The notes beneath the pieces were generated by a model. It was not told the origin of the DNA, made no database searches, and worked only from the letters and a program-made list of their open reading frames with translations. Positions 1 through 8,870 of a stretch of DNA of 64,000 bases are shown one piece after another (position 1 is the stretch's first letter; each line of letters begins with the position of its first letter). This stretch comes from Chitinophagales bacterium (lineage in GTDB: Bacteria > Bacteroidota > Bacteroidia > Chitinophagales > Chitinophagaceae). The position numbers and the translations under genes were made by a program. The stretch covers positions 248,001 to 312,000 of the forward strand of contig JACJXR010000004.1 of NCBI GenBank assembly GCA_020636505.1, read 5' to 3'.

Positions 1-488
1 GAACACTGAAGCTCTTTCTGCAAGTAGCACTTGAAGCGTGCGCTGTCAAGTATACCGCCCATACCTATTATCCTGTTCTTAGGAAGTCCTGTAGACTTAA
101 GAGCAAGGTAGGTCATGGTATCCATTGGGTTGGATATCACTATGATTATCGTGTTTGGAGAATGTTCCAACAAGTTTTTTGCTACTGTCTCAACTATCTT
201 GGCATTGGTACCTATCAACTCTTCTCTTGTCATACCCGGCTTACGAGGTATTCCTGAAGTGATCACACATACATCAGAGTTTGCAGTTTTAGAATAGTCG
301 TTTGTGCTGCCTATCACTCTTGTATCGAAGCCCAACAACGAGGCTGTTTGAGTAATATCCAACGCCTTACCTTCTGCGTAACCTTCTTTGATGTCAACCA
401 ATACTAATTCTTCAACCAGCTCTTTACGTGCTATATTATCAGCGCAAGTAGCTCCAACGGCTCCCGCACCTACAACAGTAACTTTCAT
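1..488 (-). CDS. mdh: Malate dehydrogenase, N-terminal part (cut by window edge)
   Basis: Catalyses the reversible NAD-dependent oxidation of malate to oxaloacetate in the cytoplasmic TCA cycle. Read on the minus strand from an ATG at 488, the protein opens with a Rossmann beta-strand and glycine loop (MKVTVVGAGAVGATCADN). An acidic residue ends strand 2 (VLVDIKEG), followed by the substrate-loop region ITSGIPRKPGMTREEL with the arginines expected in LDH-like malate dehydrogenases, and then the ISNPMD motif. About 162 residues are visible of the roughly 310 usual for the family; the rest lies outside the window. A TATCTTTG -7 box sits about 40 bases upstream, so it appears to start its own transcript. 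The family call is firm. Malate is preferred over lactate on general resemblance to bacterial Mdh, because the C-terminal half is not visible. Confidence 0.93.
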   Translation of the reverse strand, partial: MKVTVVGAGAVGATCADNIARKELVEELVLVDIKEGYAEGKALDITQTASLLGFDTRVIGSTNDYSKTANSDVCVITSGIPRKPGMTREELIGTNAKIVETVAKNLLEHSPNTIIIVISNPMDTMTYLALKSTGLPKNRIIGMGGILDSARFKCYLQKELQC

Positions 489-528
489 TTAAAAAACTTT
501 TTTTGTGTTCGGAAATGATAAATCGCTG

Positions 529-536
529 CAAAGATA
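529..536 (-). promoter_or_regulatory. Bacteroidota-type -7 box for mdh
   Basis: The minus strand reads TATCTTTG, an exact match to the TAnnTTTG element of Bacteroidota sigma-70 promoters, about 40 bases before the mdh ATG. No TTG element lies at the usual 17-23 base distance, so only the -7 box is supported. Confidence 0.5.
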
Positions 537-616
537 AAGAAACCTGCTATGGATAATACACCTTTTTATATTCAAATAATGTGCTATTTATATTTCATTA
601 ATAAGTAACAAGTACC

Positions 617-624
617 TATATTTG
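617..624 (+). promoter_or_regulatory. Bacteroidota-type -7 box ahead of small ORF and zinc-finger gene
   Basis: TATATTTG matches TAnnTTTG exactly. It lies in the 358-base gap between mdh and the zinc-finger gene and points rightward. No good TTG element is at the expected spacing. The rest of the gap holds only the short ORF at 671-778. Confidence 0.4.
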
Positions 625-670
625 CACTACATCAGCCATATTAGCTTTGGTATGAAATAATCACCATTGT

Positions 671-778
671 ATGATTAGACCATCAAAGTCGTTCTTAACC
701 ATTACTGCTATGACAATTGCAATGCTTTGTTTGGCAGCAATGTTTGTTGTAACACTTACATACATGTACAGGCTGTAG
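671..778 (+). CDS. Possible 35-residue single-span membrane peptide
   Basis: Not recognised. An ATG at 671 opens 35 codons ending in TAG. The product starts with a short basic, polar head (MIRPSKSFLT) and continues as one hydrophobic stretch of about 20 residues (roughly 10-30), ending in MYRL. That is the shape of a one-pass membrane peptide or a short signal anchor. A -7 box lies 47 bases upstream and the zinc-finger gene follows 68 bases downstream, so the two could be co-transcribed. The call rests only on composition, start codon and position. An untranslated leader of the next gene is an equally good explanation. Confidence 0.3.
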   Translation: MIRPSKSFLTITAMTIAMLCLAAMFVVTLTYMYRL

Positions 779-846
779 AAACCTTACCTATTACATCGCC
801 TACCGAATGTGCGCTTAGTATGCTCAATTACTTATCTTCATAGGTT

Positions 847-1175
847 ATGGAGATGAATAAGGAAGATTTACGTGCCAGAATTTCCCTCGAAATAGAGAAG
901 ACAAAAAAAGAATTGAGGAGTATAAGGAAATGACAAAGCCTATCGCTCCCGAAAATGCCATTGGGCGTTTATCGCGTATGGATGCGATAAACAACAAAAG
1001 TGTTTTGGAGGCAGGGCTTCGTCAAGCCAAAGAAAAGCTCGACAGGTTGAAATATGTTTTCAGTCGTGTGGATGCCGAAGACTTTGGCATTTGCAAAAAA
1101 TGCAACAACCCTATCCCCGTTGGACGAATACTTTTGATGCCACAGAGCATATACTGCGTAAAATGTGCACAATAG
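847..1175 (+). CDS. DksA/TraR-type C4 zinc-finger protein, split by a -1 frame change
   Basis: DksA/TraR-family proteins bind RNA polymerase through a coiled coil and carry a four-cysteine zinc finger. The N-terminal part begins at ATG 847 (MEMNKEDLRARISLEIEKTKK) and meets TGA at 931-933. The C-terminal part is open in the -1 frame from just after A7 at 903-909. It reads RIEEYKEMTKPIAPENAIG, and the finger CKKCNNPIP...CVKC ends at 1175. Joining them at the A7 gives a normal-sized product of about 109 residues. The heptamer sits in the zero frame as A AAA AAA, the pattern used by programmed -1 frameshifts. A homopolymer reading error, or reinitiation at the overlapping ATGA (930-933, preceded by GAGGAG), are alternatives. 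The C-terminal 81 codons alone would lack much of the coiled coil. The specific role (DksA-like or another family member) cannot be told. Confidence 0.75.
903..909 (+). other. A7 slippery site (A AAA AAA) in zinc-finger gene
   Basis: Seven consecutive A residues are phased X XXY YYZ relative to the ATG at 847. Slipping back one base joins the two halves of the zinc-finger protein exactly. It could be a programmed frameshift, transcriptional slippage or a missing base in the assembly. Confidence 0.5.
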
Positions 1176-1189
1176 CATACGCAAACCAT

Positions 1190-1208
1190 GTTTAACCGAT
1201 GGTTAAAC
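1190..1208 (+). repeat. Perfect inverted repeat GTTTAACC-GAT-GGTTAAAC
   Basis: Two 8-base arms around a 3-base centre lie 114 bases before the start of the giant surface protein and just after the zinc-finger gene. There is no T-run, so an operator is more likely than a terminator. Its right half continues as GGTTAAACGGCTG, which recurs with one change at 5875-5887. Confidence 0.45.
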
Positions 1209-1322
1209 GGCTGATAAAATAGAGATTAAATTATGGCCGAAGATGTGCTTTGTCATGGTAACGTTAGGATAGTTATTTATATTTATAAGATTCGAAAACG
1301 ACTACGCTTAAAAAAGCAAATT

Positions 1323-4300
1323 ATGAAACAGGTATCTACGAAAATTAGTTTTCTGATTGGGCTCGTCATTCTATTGAGTTCAACCGGTTTATTTGCAAAA
1401 AATGCAAATACCGATGGCCAAGTGGTATCAGTAAACAACGAAACCAACCTTTCTTTTCTTGAGAACAACGGTCAAATAACAGACCCTAAAAGTCATAAAG
1501 AAAGAACGGACATTGACTTTTCTGTTAAGACAAACGGAATGTCAATATTCCTAGGTAACGGGAAACTCCAATACCAATGGGTAAAGCCATTGATAAAAAA
1601 ACAGGAGAACTTTGACCCCGCCACAACCGACCCTGATAAAATGATGCAAATGCAGTTGGAGGCTAAAAACTCTCCTATCGCCACTTACAGGGTAGATGTT
1701 ACTTTGGTTGGTGCCAACACCAATGCAAAGGTCATCAAAGAAGATGCAGACGGCTATTTCGAAAAATATTACATCCCTAACAGAACGGATGAAGTGATCG
1801 CAAAAACATACAATAAGATCACTTATAAAAACGTATACCCTAATATCGACTGGGTGCTGTACAGCAGCAATAACCAATTGAAATACGACTTCATCGTACA
1901 CAAAGGTGGTAACCCTAATGACATTAAACTGAAATATGACGGTGTAAGCGACCTAACGTTGCAAGACGGCGCACTTAGAGTTAAGTCACCTCTCGGTGAA
2001 ATAACAGAACAAGCTCCTTACAGCTACCTTATGGGCTCAAAAGAAGAAGTTACCTCTTCTTTTAAATTGGATGGAAACATATTGTCATTCAACATAGAAC
2101 CAAGCAATGAGACTTTGGTGATCGATCCATTCTTGGATTGGGCTACTTACCATGGTGGTACTCACTACGACTGGGGTAGTTCAGTAACAACCGACTACAT
2201 TGGTAACATCTATATGGCCGGATGGACTTACAGCCCTAATGCCATTGCCACATCAGGCGCATTTCAAGATACACTGTTGCCGAATGTATACAACCAAACA
2301 TGGTGGTATTACAACGGTTATATTGCAAAGTTCAACGATACCGGTAAAAAGCTTTGGGGTACATACTACCCTGCATTTATCAATGCACTGACTTGTGACG
2401 GCTACGGTAACTTATATGCCACGGGGTGGACCGACAGTATCCCCGTAATGGCTACAAGCGGTTGTCACCAAGACACATTCGGCGGTAGGGATGGAAGTTA
2501 CACATGGTACAATGGTGATGCTTTCATTTCAAAATTCAACTCAAACGGTTCAAGAATATGGAGCACCTACTATGGAGGAGAAAGCTATGATGGTGGTTCC
2601 TGTATAACATTCGACCCTACAGGATATATTTATGTGGGCGGACATACCAACAGTAAAGTCGGTATAGCTACCAAGAACTCTCATTTGGATACACTGCCTC
2701 CTAAGCAGTACAACTACTATTACTATTACAGCCACGGTTGGGTTGCAAAATTCAACACCAATGGCGTAAGGCAATGGGGTACCTATTATACAGGCATGGT
2801 CACCACTATCAGTGTGGATAACAACGGTGACATTGCTTTTGCAGGTACTACATTCGATACCACAGGCATTGCTACCACAGGTGCTTATCAACCAATACAT
2901 GCAGGTATGGTTCTTGGCAACAGCCAAAACAATGGTGATGGTTTTATCGCCAAGTTTAACAGCAGCGGTGTAAGGCTCTGGGGTACTTACTATGGTGGGC
3001 AAATATGGGACTGGTTAAGTGGTATCGACCATGATGCCGCCAACAACATTTACGTTACAGGCTCTACATATAATGATTACTGGTTGGCTACACCGGACGC
3101 ATATAATACTCGCCTTGGTGGTGGTTACGATGCACACTTGGCTAAATTCAGCTCTACGGGTGCCAGGATATGGGCAACTTACTTTGGTGGGCAGTCGGTA
3201 GACTGGGGTGCTTCTGTAAAAGTCAGCCCACTTGGTAAAGTATATATCAACGGTACAACTGCCAGTACAGATAGTATTGCCAGCCCTGGATCTTACCAAT
3301 CAAGCCTTGCTGGTAGCTATGATATTTATTTGGCAGAATTTGACACTTCAGGTACCTACTTATGGGGTACATACTTTGGTGGTCCCGGTTATGAATATAA
3401 CTGGGGCGGCGGCTGGGGCGGCTGGGGCAATAACGGCAGCCACAACATGGACGCAAGTGTAGCAGGTAAACTATATACTGTAAGTGCCACATACAGCACA
3501 ACAGGCATTGCAACTCCTAATGCACACCAAACCACAATGGGTGGTAGTTATTACGATGGATTCCTTGCAGCATTTGTTGTTGATACACTCCCATATGTCA
3601 AACACCCTTTCACAGACACATTCTTGTGTGCGGGTGACACTATAAAGCTTCCATATGGAGTGACATTCCCATTCCGTTCGGGCAACACATTCACTATGCA
3701 GTTGTCTGATGCATCAGGTAGTTTTGCCTCTCCGGTAACAATAGGTACCAAGTCGGGTACCACAGATGATACGATGGTTTGCGTGATACCTGAGAATACT
3801 GCAACCGGTGCAGGATACCGTGTAAGGGTAATCGCTTCCATCCCCGGTAGAGAATCGGCGGATAACCAAATAGACATGAAAATATTCGCTCCACCTTCTC
3901 CACTTACAACAAGCAGTAACACGCCAATATGTGTAGGCAGTCCAATAAACCTCACTGCGAGCCACCCAACGGCAAGCAATGTCGTTTACTCATGGACAGG
4001 GCCTAACTCTTTCAGCTCAACACAGAAAAACCCAACCAAAACAGGGGCTGTGCTGGCAGATACAGGCGACTATATATTGACGGCAACAACAGGTGGCAAA
4101 TGTTCTGTAAAAGACACCACAACCGTTGTTGTAAATATTATTCCTGAAAAACCATCGGCAAGTAGCAACAGCGTCGTTTGTCCGGGTACAACATTGAGTC
4201 TGTACTCCAGCAGTACAACACCAAATGTGGCATATAGCTGGACTGGACCGAATTCATTTGCTTCAACAGACCAAAACCCTGCTGTAAGCAATGCGACTTA

Positions 4301-5462
4301 TGGCATGGCAGGTACATATTATGTAACTGCAAGCAGATACGGCTGTGTTTCTTCAAAAGACAGTGTGGTTGTCGCTGTGGCTATTACAACGCCAACACCA
4401 ACTGCTTCAAGCAATACCCCAATATGTAGCGGACAGACCATTGAGCTGTACTCTTCAGCCATATCAGGTGCTACATACAACTGGACAGGACCAAATACTT
4501 ATTCCAGCGCAAGTACTAACACTACTACACAAATAATCAGTGCGAACAACAATGCAGCCGGTTGGTATAAGGTAACCGCAACAGTAAATGGATGTATTTC
4601 ACTTCCTGACTCTGTTAAGGTTGACGTTAACACTGCACCGGAAATAAACATATATCCATCACCTGGTGATACCATATGTGTGGGCAACAGTGTTACATTC
4701 GTATCCATAGGTTCCAACGGAGGTACTACACCTCAATACCAATGGACCAAAAACGGCATACCTATTACAGGTGCCAACAGTGCGACCTACTCTACAGGTA
4801 CTGTTTCTTCAGGCGACTTCTTTAATTGTTTGTATACATCAACTACAACATGTAGCTCACCAGCTACAGATACAAGTATCGCGATCACCATGTTCGTAAG
4901 GCCGATCGTTAAGCCTGAAATCAGCATCAAGGTTAGTCCTGACAGTGTTGTAAACGACGGTGATATGGTTACATTTACCGCAACAACATTATACGGTGGT
5001 AAAAATCCTCAATACCAATGGAAGAGGAACGGTAGCCCGATACAAGGTGCCACAGGTAATGTATGGGGTACACAACAATTGACCGACGGCGATGTCATCA
5101 GTGTAGACCTTGTCAGCAACGATCCTTGTACTCAACCTAAAGACGCAACAAGTAATTCCATCAACATGAAGGTATTGCTTAGCGTAGGTGATATAAATGA
5201 ATTGCGTGGCGTTCATCTGTTCCCTAACCCGAACAATGGCTTATTTACACTTAAAGGCGATATAGGCAGTTCTGCCAATGAGCTGAAAGTGGATATAATA
5301 AACGCTGTGGGACAGCTGGTTTATTCTCAAGAATTGGATGTTCATAACGGACAGGTTAATAAAACAATCGATCTGAACAGTAATCTTGCATCTGGTGTTT
5401 ATATGCTTCGCATAAACAGCCCTACCGCAAATAAAATAATACAGTTTACCATACAACGATAA
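1323..5462 (+). CDS. Giant secreted SBBP-repeat/Ig-like protein with T9SS sorting domain
   Basis: A 1379-residue extracellular protein, probably displayed on the surface through T9SS. ATG 1323 was chosen because it places a clean signal peptide first (MKQVSTKISFLIGLVILLSS, then LFAKN); an in-frame ATG at 1233 would bury it. Residues about 25-270 resemble the DUF7948-type domain that precedes SBBP repeats. Residues about 275-760 carry repeated blades of the form AKFNSSGVRLWGTYYGG with Gly/Trp/Tyr-rich loops. Three or more Ig-like/PKD-type modules follow (about 790-1290), each with VYSWTGPNSF-like or YQWTKNG-like cores. The last 80 residues are a type A sorting domain (LFPNPNNGLFTLKG ... IQFTIQR). 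Exact substrate or adhesion role is unknown. The neighbourhood is otherwise surface proteins. Confidence 0.85.
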   Translation: MKQVSTKISFLIGLVILLSSTGLFAKNANTDGQVVSVNNETNLSFLENNGQITDPKSHKERTDIDFSVKTNGMSIFLGNGKLQYQWVKPLIKKQENFDPATTDPDKMMQMQLEAKNSPIATYRVDVTLVGANTNAKVIKEDADGYFEKYYIPNRTDEVIAKTYNKITYKNVYPNIDWVLYSSNNQLKYDFIVHKGGNPNDIKLKYDGVSDLTLQDGALRVKSPLGEITEQAPYSYLMGSKEEVTSSFKLDGNILSFNIEPSNETLVIDPFLDWATYHGGTHYDWGSSVTTDYIGNIYMAGWTYSPNAIATSGAFQDTLLPNVYNQTWWYYNGYIAKFNDTGKKLWGTYYPAFINALTCDGYGNLYATGWTDSIPVMATSGCHQDTFGGRDGSYTWYNGDAFISKFNSNGSRIWSTYYGGESYDGGSCITFDPTGYIYVGGHTNSKVGIATKNSHLDTLPPKQYNYYYYYSHGWVAKFNTNGVRQWGTYYTGMVTTISVDNNGDIAFAGTTFDTTGIATTGAYQPIHAGMVLGNSQNNGDGFIAKFNSSGVRLWGTYYGGQIWDWLSGIDHDAANNIYVTGSTYNDYWLATPDAYNTRLGGGYDAHLAKFSSTGARIWATYFGGQSVDWGASVKVSPLGKVYINGTTASTDSIASPGSYQSSLAGSYDIYLAEFDTSGTYLWGTYFGGPGYEYNWGGGWGGWGNNGSHNMDASVAGKLYTVSATYSTTGIATPNAHQTTMGGSYYDGFLAAFVVDTLPYVKHPFTDTFLCAGDTIKLPYGVTFPFRSGNTFTMQLSDASGSFASPVTIGTKSGTTDDTMVCVIPENTATGAGYRVRVIASIPGRESADNQIDMKIFAPPSPLTTSSNTPICVGSPINLTASHPTASNVVYSWTGPNSFSSTQKNPTKTGAVLADTGDYILTATTGGKCSVKDTTTVVVNIIPEKPSASSNSVVCPGTTLSLYSSSTTPNVAYSWTGPNSFASTDQNPAVSNATYGMAGTYYVTASRYGCVSSKDSVVVAVAITTPTPTASSNTPICSGQTIELYSSAISGATYNWTGPNTYSSASTNTTTQIISANNNAAGWYKVTATVNGCISLPDSVKVDVNTAPEINIYPSPGDTICVGNSVTFVSIGSNGGTTPQYQWTKNGIPITGANSATYSTGTVSSGDFFNCLYTSTTTCSSPATDTSIAITMFVRPIVKPEISIKVSPDSVVNDGDMVTFTATTLYGGKNPQYQWKRNGSPIQGATGNVWGTQQLTDGDVISVDLVSNDPCTQPKDATSNSINMKVLLSVGDINELRGVHLFPNPNNGLFTLKGDIGSSANELKVDIINAVGQLVYSQELDVHNGQVNKTIDLNSNLASGVYMLRINSPTANKIIQFTIQR

Positions 5463-5479
5463 ACGGTGTTACATTATAC

Positions 5480-5512
5480 AAAAGAGCCGCACTTTATCAG
5501 TGCGGCTCTTTT
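5480..5512 (+). terminator. Intrinsic terminator after giant surface protein
   Basis: A 13-bp perfect stem (core AGAGCCGCAC/GTGCGGCTCT) with a 7-base loop TTTATCA, flanked by A's on the left and T's on the right. It can work in both directions and separates the rightward giant gene from the leftward gene at 5530-5793. Confidence 0.85.
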
Positions 5513-5529
5513 ATTTACCTTAATATCTT

Positions 5530-5793
5530 TTATACTTTCTTTACGAAGTTCTCTATTGAACCGTAAATAATTTCATTCAACTTAAGTGCCAACTCATCTG
5601 TATTAACGTCGCTGTCAGCCTTGGCTTTATTGATCATTTTAATGGCCGCATTCATCAACATATAGTTGATATGATTTGCCTTATTGATGATGGCTTGAAC
5701 ATAATCGGTGGAGATGTGATGTCCTCTGTTGGTGAGCTGTTTGTTTACGGCGTAGCCCGCCAGTCTTGAAAAAATTGCTACTTGGTTGTTCAT
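5530..5793 (-). CDS. Small conserved-looking protein of unknown function
   Basis: Not recognised. The 87-residue product starts at ATG 5793 (MNNQVAIFSRLAGYAVNKQL), is mostly helical in composition with no signal peptide or membrane span, and ends in NFVKKV. ATG 5793 is preferred over a start at 5844, because the latter would add residues overlapping a CATCTTTG promoter-like sequence at 5831-5838. It sits between the terminator of the giant gene and the 3' end of the usher-like gene, with an AT-rich region and a CGGTTAACCG palindrome upstream. A regulatory or structural role in the surface-gene cluster is only a guess from position. Confidence 0.6.
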   Translation of the reverse strand: MNNQVAIFSRLAGYAVNKQLTNRGHHISTDYVQAIINKANHINYMLMNAAIKMINKAKADSDVNTDELALKLNEIIYGSIENFVKKV

Positions 5794-5872
5794 TTTGCGA
5801 TTGTTTTTTAGTTGTTGATGTTTGTTGATACAAAGATGTATCACATCAACTTTGACCGGAAAGGATTGTTAA

Positions 5873-5882
5873 CGGTTAACCG
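5873..5882 (+). repeat. CGGTTAACCG palindrome, possible operator
   Basis: A 10-base perfect palindrome between the unknown 87-residue gene and the usher-like gene. The longer GGTTAACCGGCTG (5875-5887) matches 12 of 13 bases of the motif at 1201-1213. Further GTTAAC and TTAACAA elements flank it. Confidence 0.35.
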
Positions 5883-5925
5883 GCTGTTTACATTTGATTA
5901 ACAACTTGTTAGCAAACGAAACCTG

Positions 5926-8808
5926 TTATTTTTTCTTGCGGATATTGATACTCCTTCTCTTCTGTTTGATATCGAAGTAGACAGTCATGGTATCATTGTT
6001 CACAAGGTCCACTTGCTTGGCAAATTCTGTAGGTTGAAACTGATCGTCAAATGCCAATTGGCTGAGTGAAACAGTATATATACCTGCCGGTAGGTTAAAG
6101 GAGAATTCACCGTTCTCATCAGTAAGAGTGGAATATGAAGAGCGGAGTGAATCGTTACCTGTGGCAATCACTTTTATATTGGATACTTTAAAGTCAAGAT
6201 TTGAGTTCTTATCCAAGTTGATATTCAACTTACCCGATAGCACCTTACTCTTTTTGTAAGGCACGTAAATGGTATTGTTACCTGTTACAGTAAAAGTCTG
6301 GCGAGTACCTTCTTGCGGTATCCATCCTTTTATTTTACTTGTATAACCGAAATCAGCACGAAAATCTTTCTTCTCAACATTCTTGAATATTACTTCGCCA
6401 TCCTCATTGGAAACAAACAAGTCGTTGCTCAAACTCAACATCTGTCCTGCAACCTTACCTTCACCTTCATCAAATTTACCGTTCACATTCTCATCCTTGT
6501 ACAGTATCAGTTTCAGGTTGTAATACTTTCTTACAGGCACAAAAGGAGTATGTAACATTATCCTGAAAGACATGGTTACATAAGGCTCAATTTTTTCTTT
6601 ATTGAGTGGTGCCATACCTGTAATGTTCAAGTCATAACTGTGCTTGTAGTTTCTGTATACGATGTTACCAAGTACGTTTGAGCTTTCCGTCCCAGCCGGT
6701 TCCGATGTGTTGTAATTGTATTGCCCACGTATCGTCAAACTTCGCTTAAACATGCTGACCTCTGCATATGGCCCCAATACCAAGCGGCTATACTTTTCAG
6801 GGTTCTTGATGTACTTAATATACTCGTGATAAAAATATGGTCCTATATCGTATCTGGCCGACAACCCTGCAAAGTAAACCTGCAATGAACCTTGGTTACT
6901 CATTACATTGACCGAGGTTGTGTCCTCATATCCTTCCAGATGCCCTCTGCCATAATAGGTATTGATATTGATGTATGATTTCTCACCGAGCATCCTTGAT
7001 GCGATCAGGTTCAAGTAATCGTATATGTACGCAGGAGAGGTTCCCGTATCACTGTTTTGCTGACGCTGTTTACCTGCTGATAATGTCAAACTTGTATTCT
7101 TGAAGCTCACACCTGTTCTTGCTCCATAATTTCGTGTCTTCAAGTTGAACACATTCGAAAAGAACTGCGTATCGGTATATATGTTCTGCTTACGAAGATT
7201 GTATTCAAAAAATCCCCCAACAAAAAATCTTCCGAACAATAATCTACCGTCATGTATCTGTACTCTTTGTCCCTTGAATACACCCGGATAAGAGTTACTG
7301 TTGTACAACACATTGGATGTGATGTTGAAGCGTTTATGATTCCACATGAAGTTATACCCCAACGAAGAACCCACTTGACTTTTTTGTGTGGTATTGACAA
7401 TATTACCCGTTGCTTCTTCCAACCCAACACCTGTTATCAATTTCACTTCGGCTTCCTTACCTATTTTGTACACGGCATTTTGTTTCAGCAAATAGCTGTT
7501 CAGATTGTTTACCCTATCCAAGCTTACAATGGCAGACTCAAACAGTTTCATTTTTTCCTTCACCAAAAATTCAGCATCCGCTCCAAAAAGTCTGTTATTA
7601 CCTGTTCTGCTTTTTATCAAACCATAAACACCAACTCTGTTTACTTCGCCCTTCCATTTATATCCGGCTCTGGCGCCATAACCGTTTATCACAAAGTCGG
7701 ATAGTTGCATCACGTTACCGGCAGACGCGTACCAATGGTAGCCTTCATATTCAATGTTGTAAATATCATTGTCCAAGAATTGCCCTTGTGTGAAGGTCTT
7801 GCTTCTCACATCGAACATTACTTTATCGTTCTGCGACAAGTCCAAACGTCCATGCAATGCACCGTAATACTGTATGTCACTCTCTCCCTGATATGTCGCA
7901 CCCGTTTCCAACTGCAATGGCAGGTCCAAATAAGCCGAAGAATTCTGCTTGAGCATATACCCGATCTTCGACAGCTCTTGCACTAGGTTTACGGTCTCGC
8001 CATCCTCTACCCTTACCTGTACTTTTACTTCTTCCCTTCTCAACACACCCCATTGAGCTTCGGACAATCTCAGTGGCAAGTTGTAAACGGTATCTTCATT
8101 GGGATTAAGGAATATGTCTTGTTTGTATGCAAGATTCAGCAACTGATTGTAAAAGCTGATACTGTAACTCTTGGCTGTATTCCCTGAATTCTTGACGTAA
8201 ACCGGAAATGAGAGGTTCTTTTGATATGCCCCCAATACAATGTTAGGTGTCACCACCCTTGCTTTGAACTTCATAAATTCCTGCACACGTACCTTAAATG
8301 TATCTGATAAGGTCTCCAACCCATCATTCAACCTGTATTCGATACTCGTCTTTTCCCATTCTGCGGATATTGATTTGGATGGCAACATCCTCATACTCAC
8401 AACCGAGTTTTGATAACCCGGTATGCTTACAGTCAGTATTTTTTGGGTGGTAAGCTGCCAACCACTGGGGGGAGTTATTGTCACCAATACACTAATCGAA
8501 TCTCCCGTAAGGTTGGTGATGGTGATGTTGTTATACATAAAATCGCGGTTATTGTCCGCGACCAATGAATCGTATAAAAGCTTTGTTCTGTAAATACGGC
8601 TACTGAGCTGCGCCGAAGTGGATTCGGCAAAAGCGAAGAACACAATAAAGCATAGGATGACTTTTAGCCCCGTAAACTTATTTTTTCGTCCGGAGCTGAA
8701 CAATTGGTTTGTTTGCCGATGTATGTACTGATATAAGTGTATCAAATACAGTCCTCTATACCTACAAATATCTGAATTATCGGCCATAAGTCTTAGCCCG
8801 ATGTGCAT
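5926..8808 (-). CDS. Usher-like outer-membrane barrel protein with Ig-like N-terminus
   Basis: Likely an outer-membrane protein that assembles or anchors a surface fibre. A hydrophobic signal segment at about residues 48-66 (LKVILCFIVFFAFAESTSAQ) shows that the ATG at 8808 is probably too early. A TTG at 8703 would put the signal peptide at the N-terminus; the longest ATG frame is given here. After the signal come beta-rich Ig-like segments (about 70-290) with phrases such as ITPPSGWQL. A long barrel-like region with many alternating aromatic strands follows (about 290-770). The last part holds SdrB/carboxypeptidase-like modules (YKDENVNGKFDEGEGKV, TDENGEFSFNLPAGIY). It lies directly downstream of the pilin-like gene but behind its terminator. 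Resemblance to chaperone-usher ushers is inferred from architecture and neighbour, not from a specific motif. A general outer-membrane protein is the alternative. Confidence 0.6.
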   Translation of the reverse strand: MHIGLRLMADNSDICRYRGLYLIHLYQYIHRQTNQLFSSGRKNKFTGLKVILCFIVFFAFAESTSAQLSSRIYRTKLLYDSLVADNNRDFMYNNITITNLTGDSISVLVTITPPSGWQLTTQKILTVSIPGYQNSVVSMRMLPSKSISAEWEKTSIEYRLNDGLETLSDTFKVRVQEFMKFKARVVTPNIVLGAYQKNLSFPVYVKNSGNTAKSYSISFYNQLLNLAYKQDIFLNPNEDTVYNLPLRLSEAQWGVLRREEVKVQVRVEDGETVNLVQELSKIGYMLKQNSSAYLDLPLQLETGATYQGESDIQYYGALHGRLDLSQNDKVMFDVRSKTFTQGQFLDNDIYNIEYEGYHWYASAGNVMQLSDFVINGYGARAGYKWKGEVNRVGVYGLIKSRTGNNRLFGADAEFLVKEKMKLFESAIVSLDRVNNLNSYLLKQNAVYKIGKEAEVKLITGVGLEEATGNIVNTTQKSQVGSSLGYNFMWNHKRFNITSNVLYNSNSYPGVFKGQRVQIHDGRLLFGRFFVGGFFEYNLRKQNIYTDTQFFSNVFNLKTRNYGARTGVSFKNTSLTLSAGKQRQQNSDTGTSPAYIYDYLNLIASRMLGEKSYININTYYGRGHLEGYEDTTSVNVMSNQGSLQVYFAGLSARYDIGPYFYHEYIKYIKNPEKYSRLVLGPYAEVSMFKRSLTIRGQYNYNTSEPAGTESSNVLGNIVYRNYKHSYDLNITGMAPLNKEKIEPYVTMSFRIMLHTPFVPVRKYYNLKLILYKDENVNGKFDEGEGKVAGQMLSLSNDLFVSNEDGEVIFKNVEKKDFRADFGYTSKIKGWIPQEGTRQTFTVTGNNTIYVPYKKSKVLSGKLNINLDKNSNLDFKVSNIKVIATGNDSLRSSYSTLTDENGEFSFNLPAGIYTVSLSQLAFDDQFQPTEFAKQVDLVNNDTMTVYFDIKQKRRSINIRKKK

Positions 8809-8817
8809 ATGTGCAAA

Positions 8818-8843
8818 AAGAGCAGCCTTACGGGGCTGCTCTT
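8818..8843 (-). terminator. Intrinsic terminator of pilin-like gene
   Basis: A 10-bp perfect stem (AAGAGCAGCC/GGCTGCTCTT) with a 6-base loop, followed on the minus strand by a run of T's. It separates the pilin-like gene from the usher-like gene, so a strong transcript may stop here while a weaker one reads through. Confidence 0.8.
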
Positions 8844-8870
8844 GTTATTTAAACCGAGAGAGACAATATC

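Noticed and set aside
930..1175. The zinc-finger half as an independent 81-residue gene
   Set aside because: It would lack the N-terminal coiled-coil part that the -1 frame join restores exactly. Kept as an alternative product within the main entry.
5823..5850. Nested inverted repeats GTTGAT/ATCAAC and GATAC/GTATC upstream of the 87-residue gene
   Set aside because: The arms are short and AT-rich and overlap a promoter-like box, with no second copy in the window.
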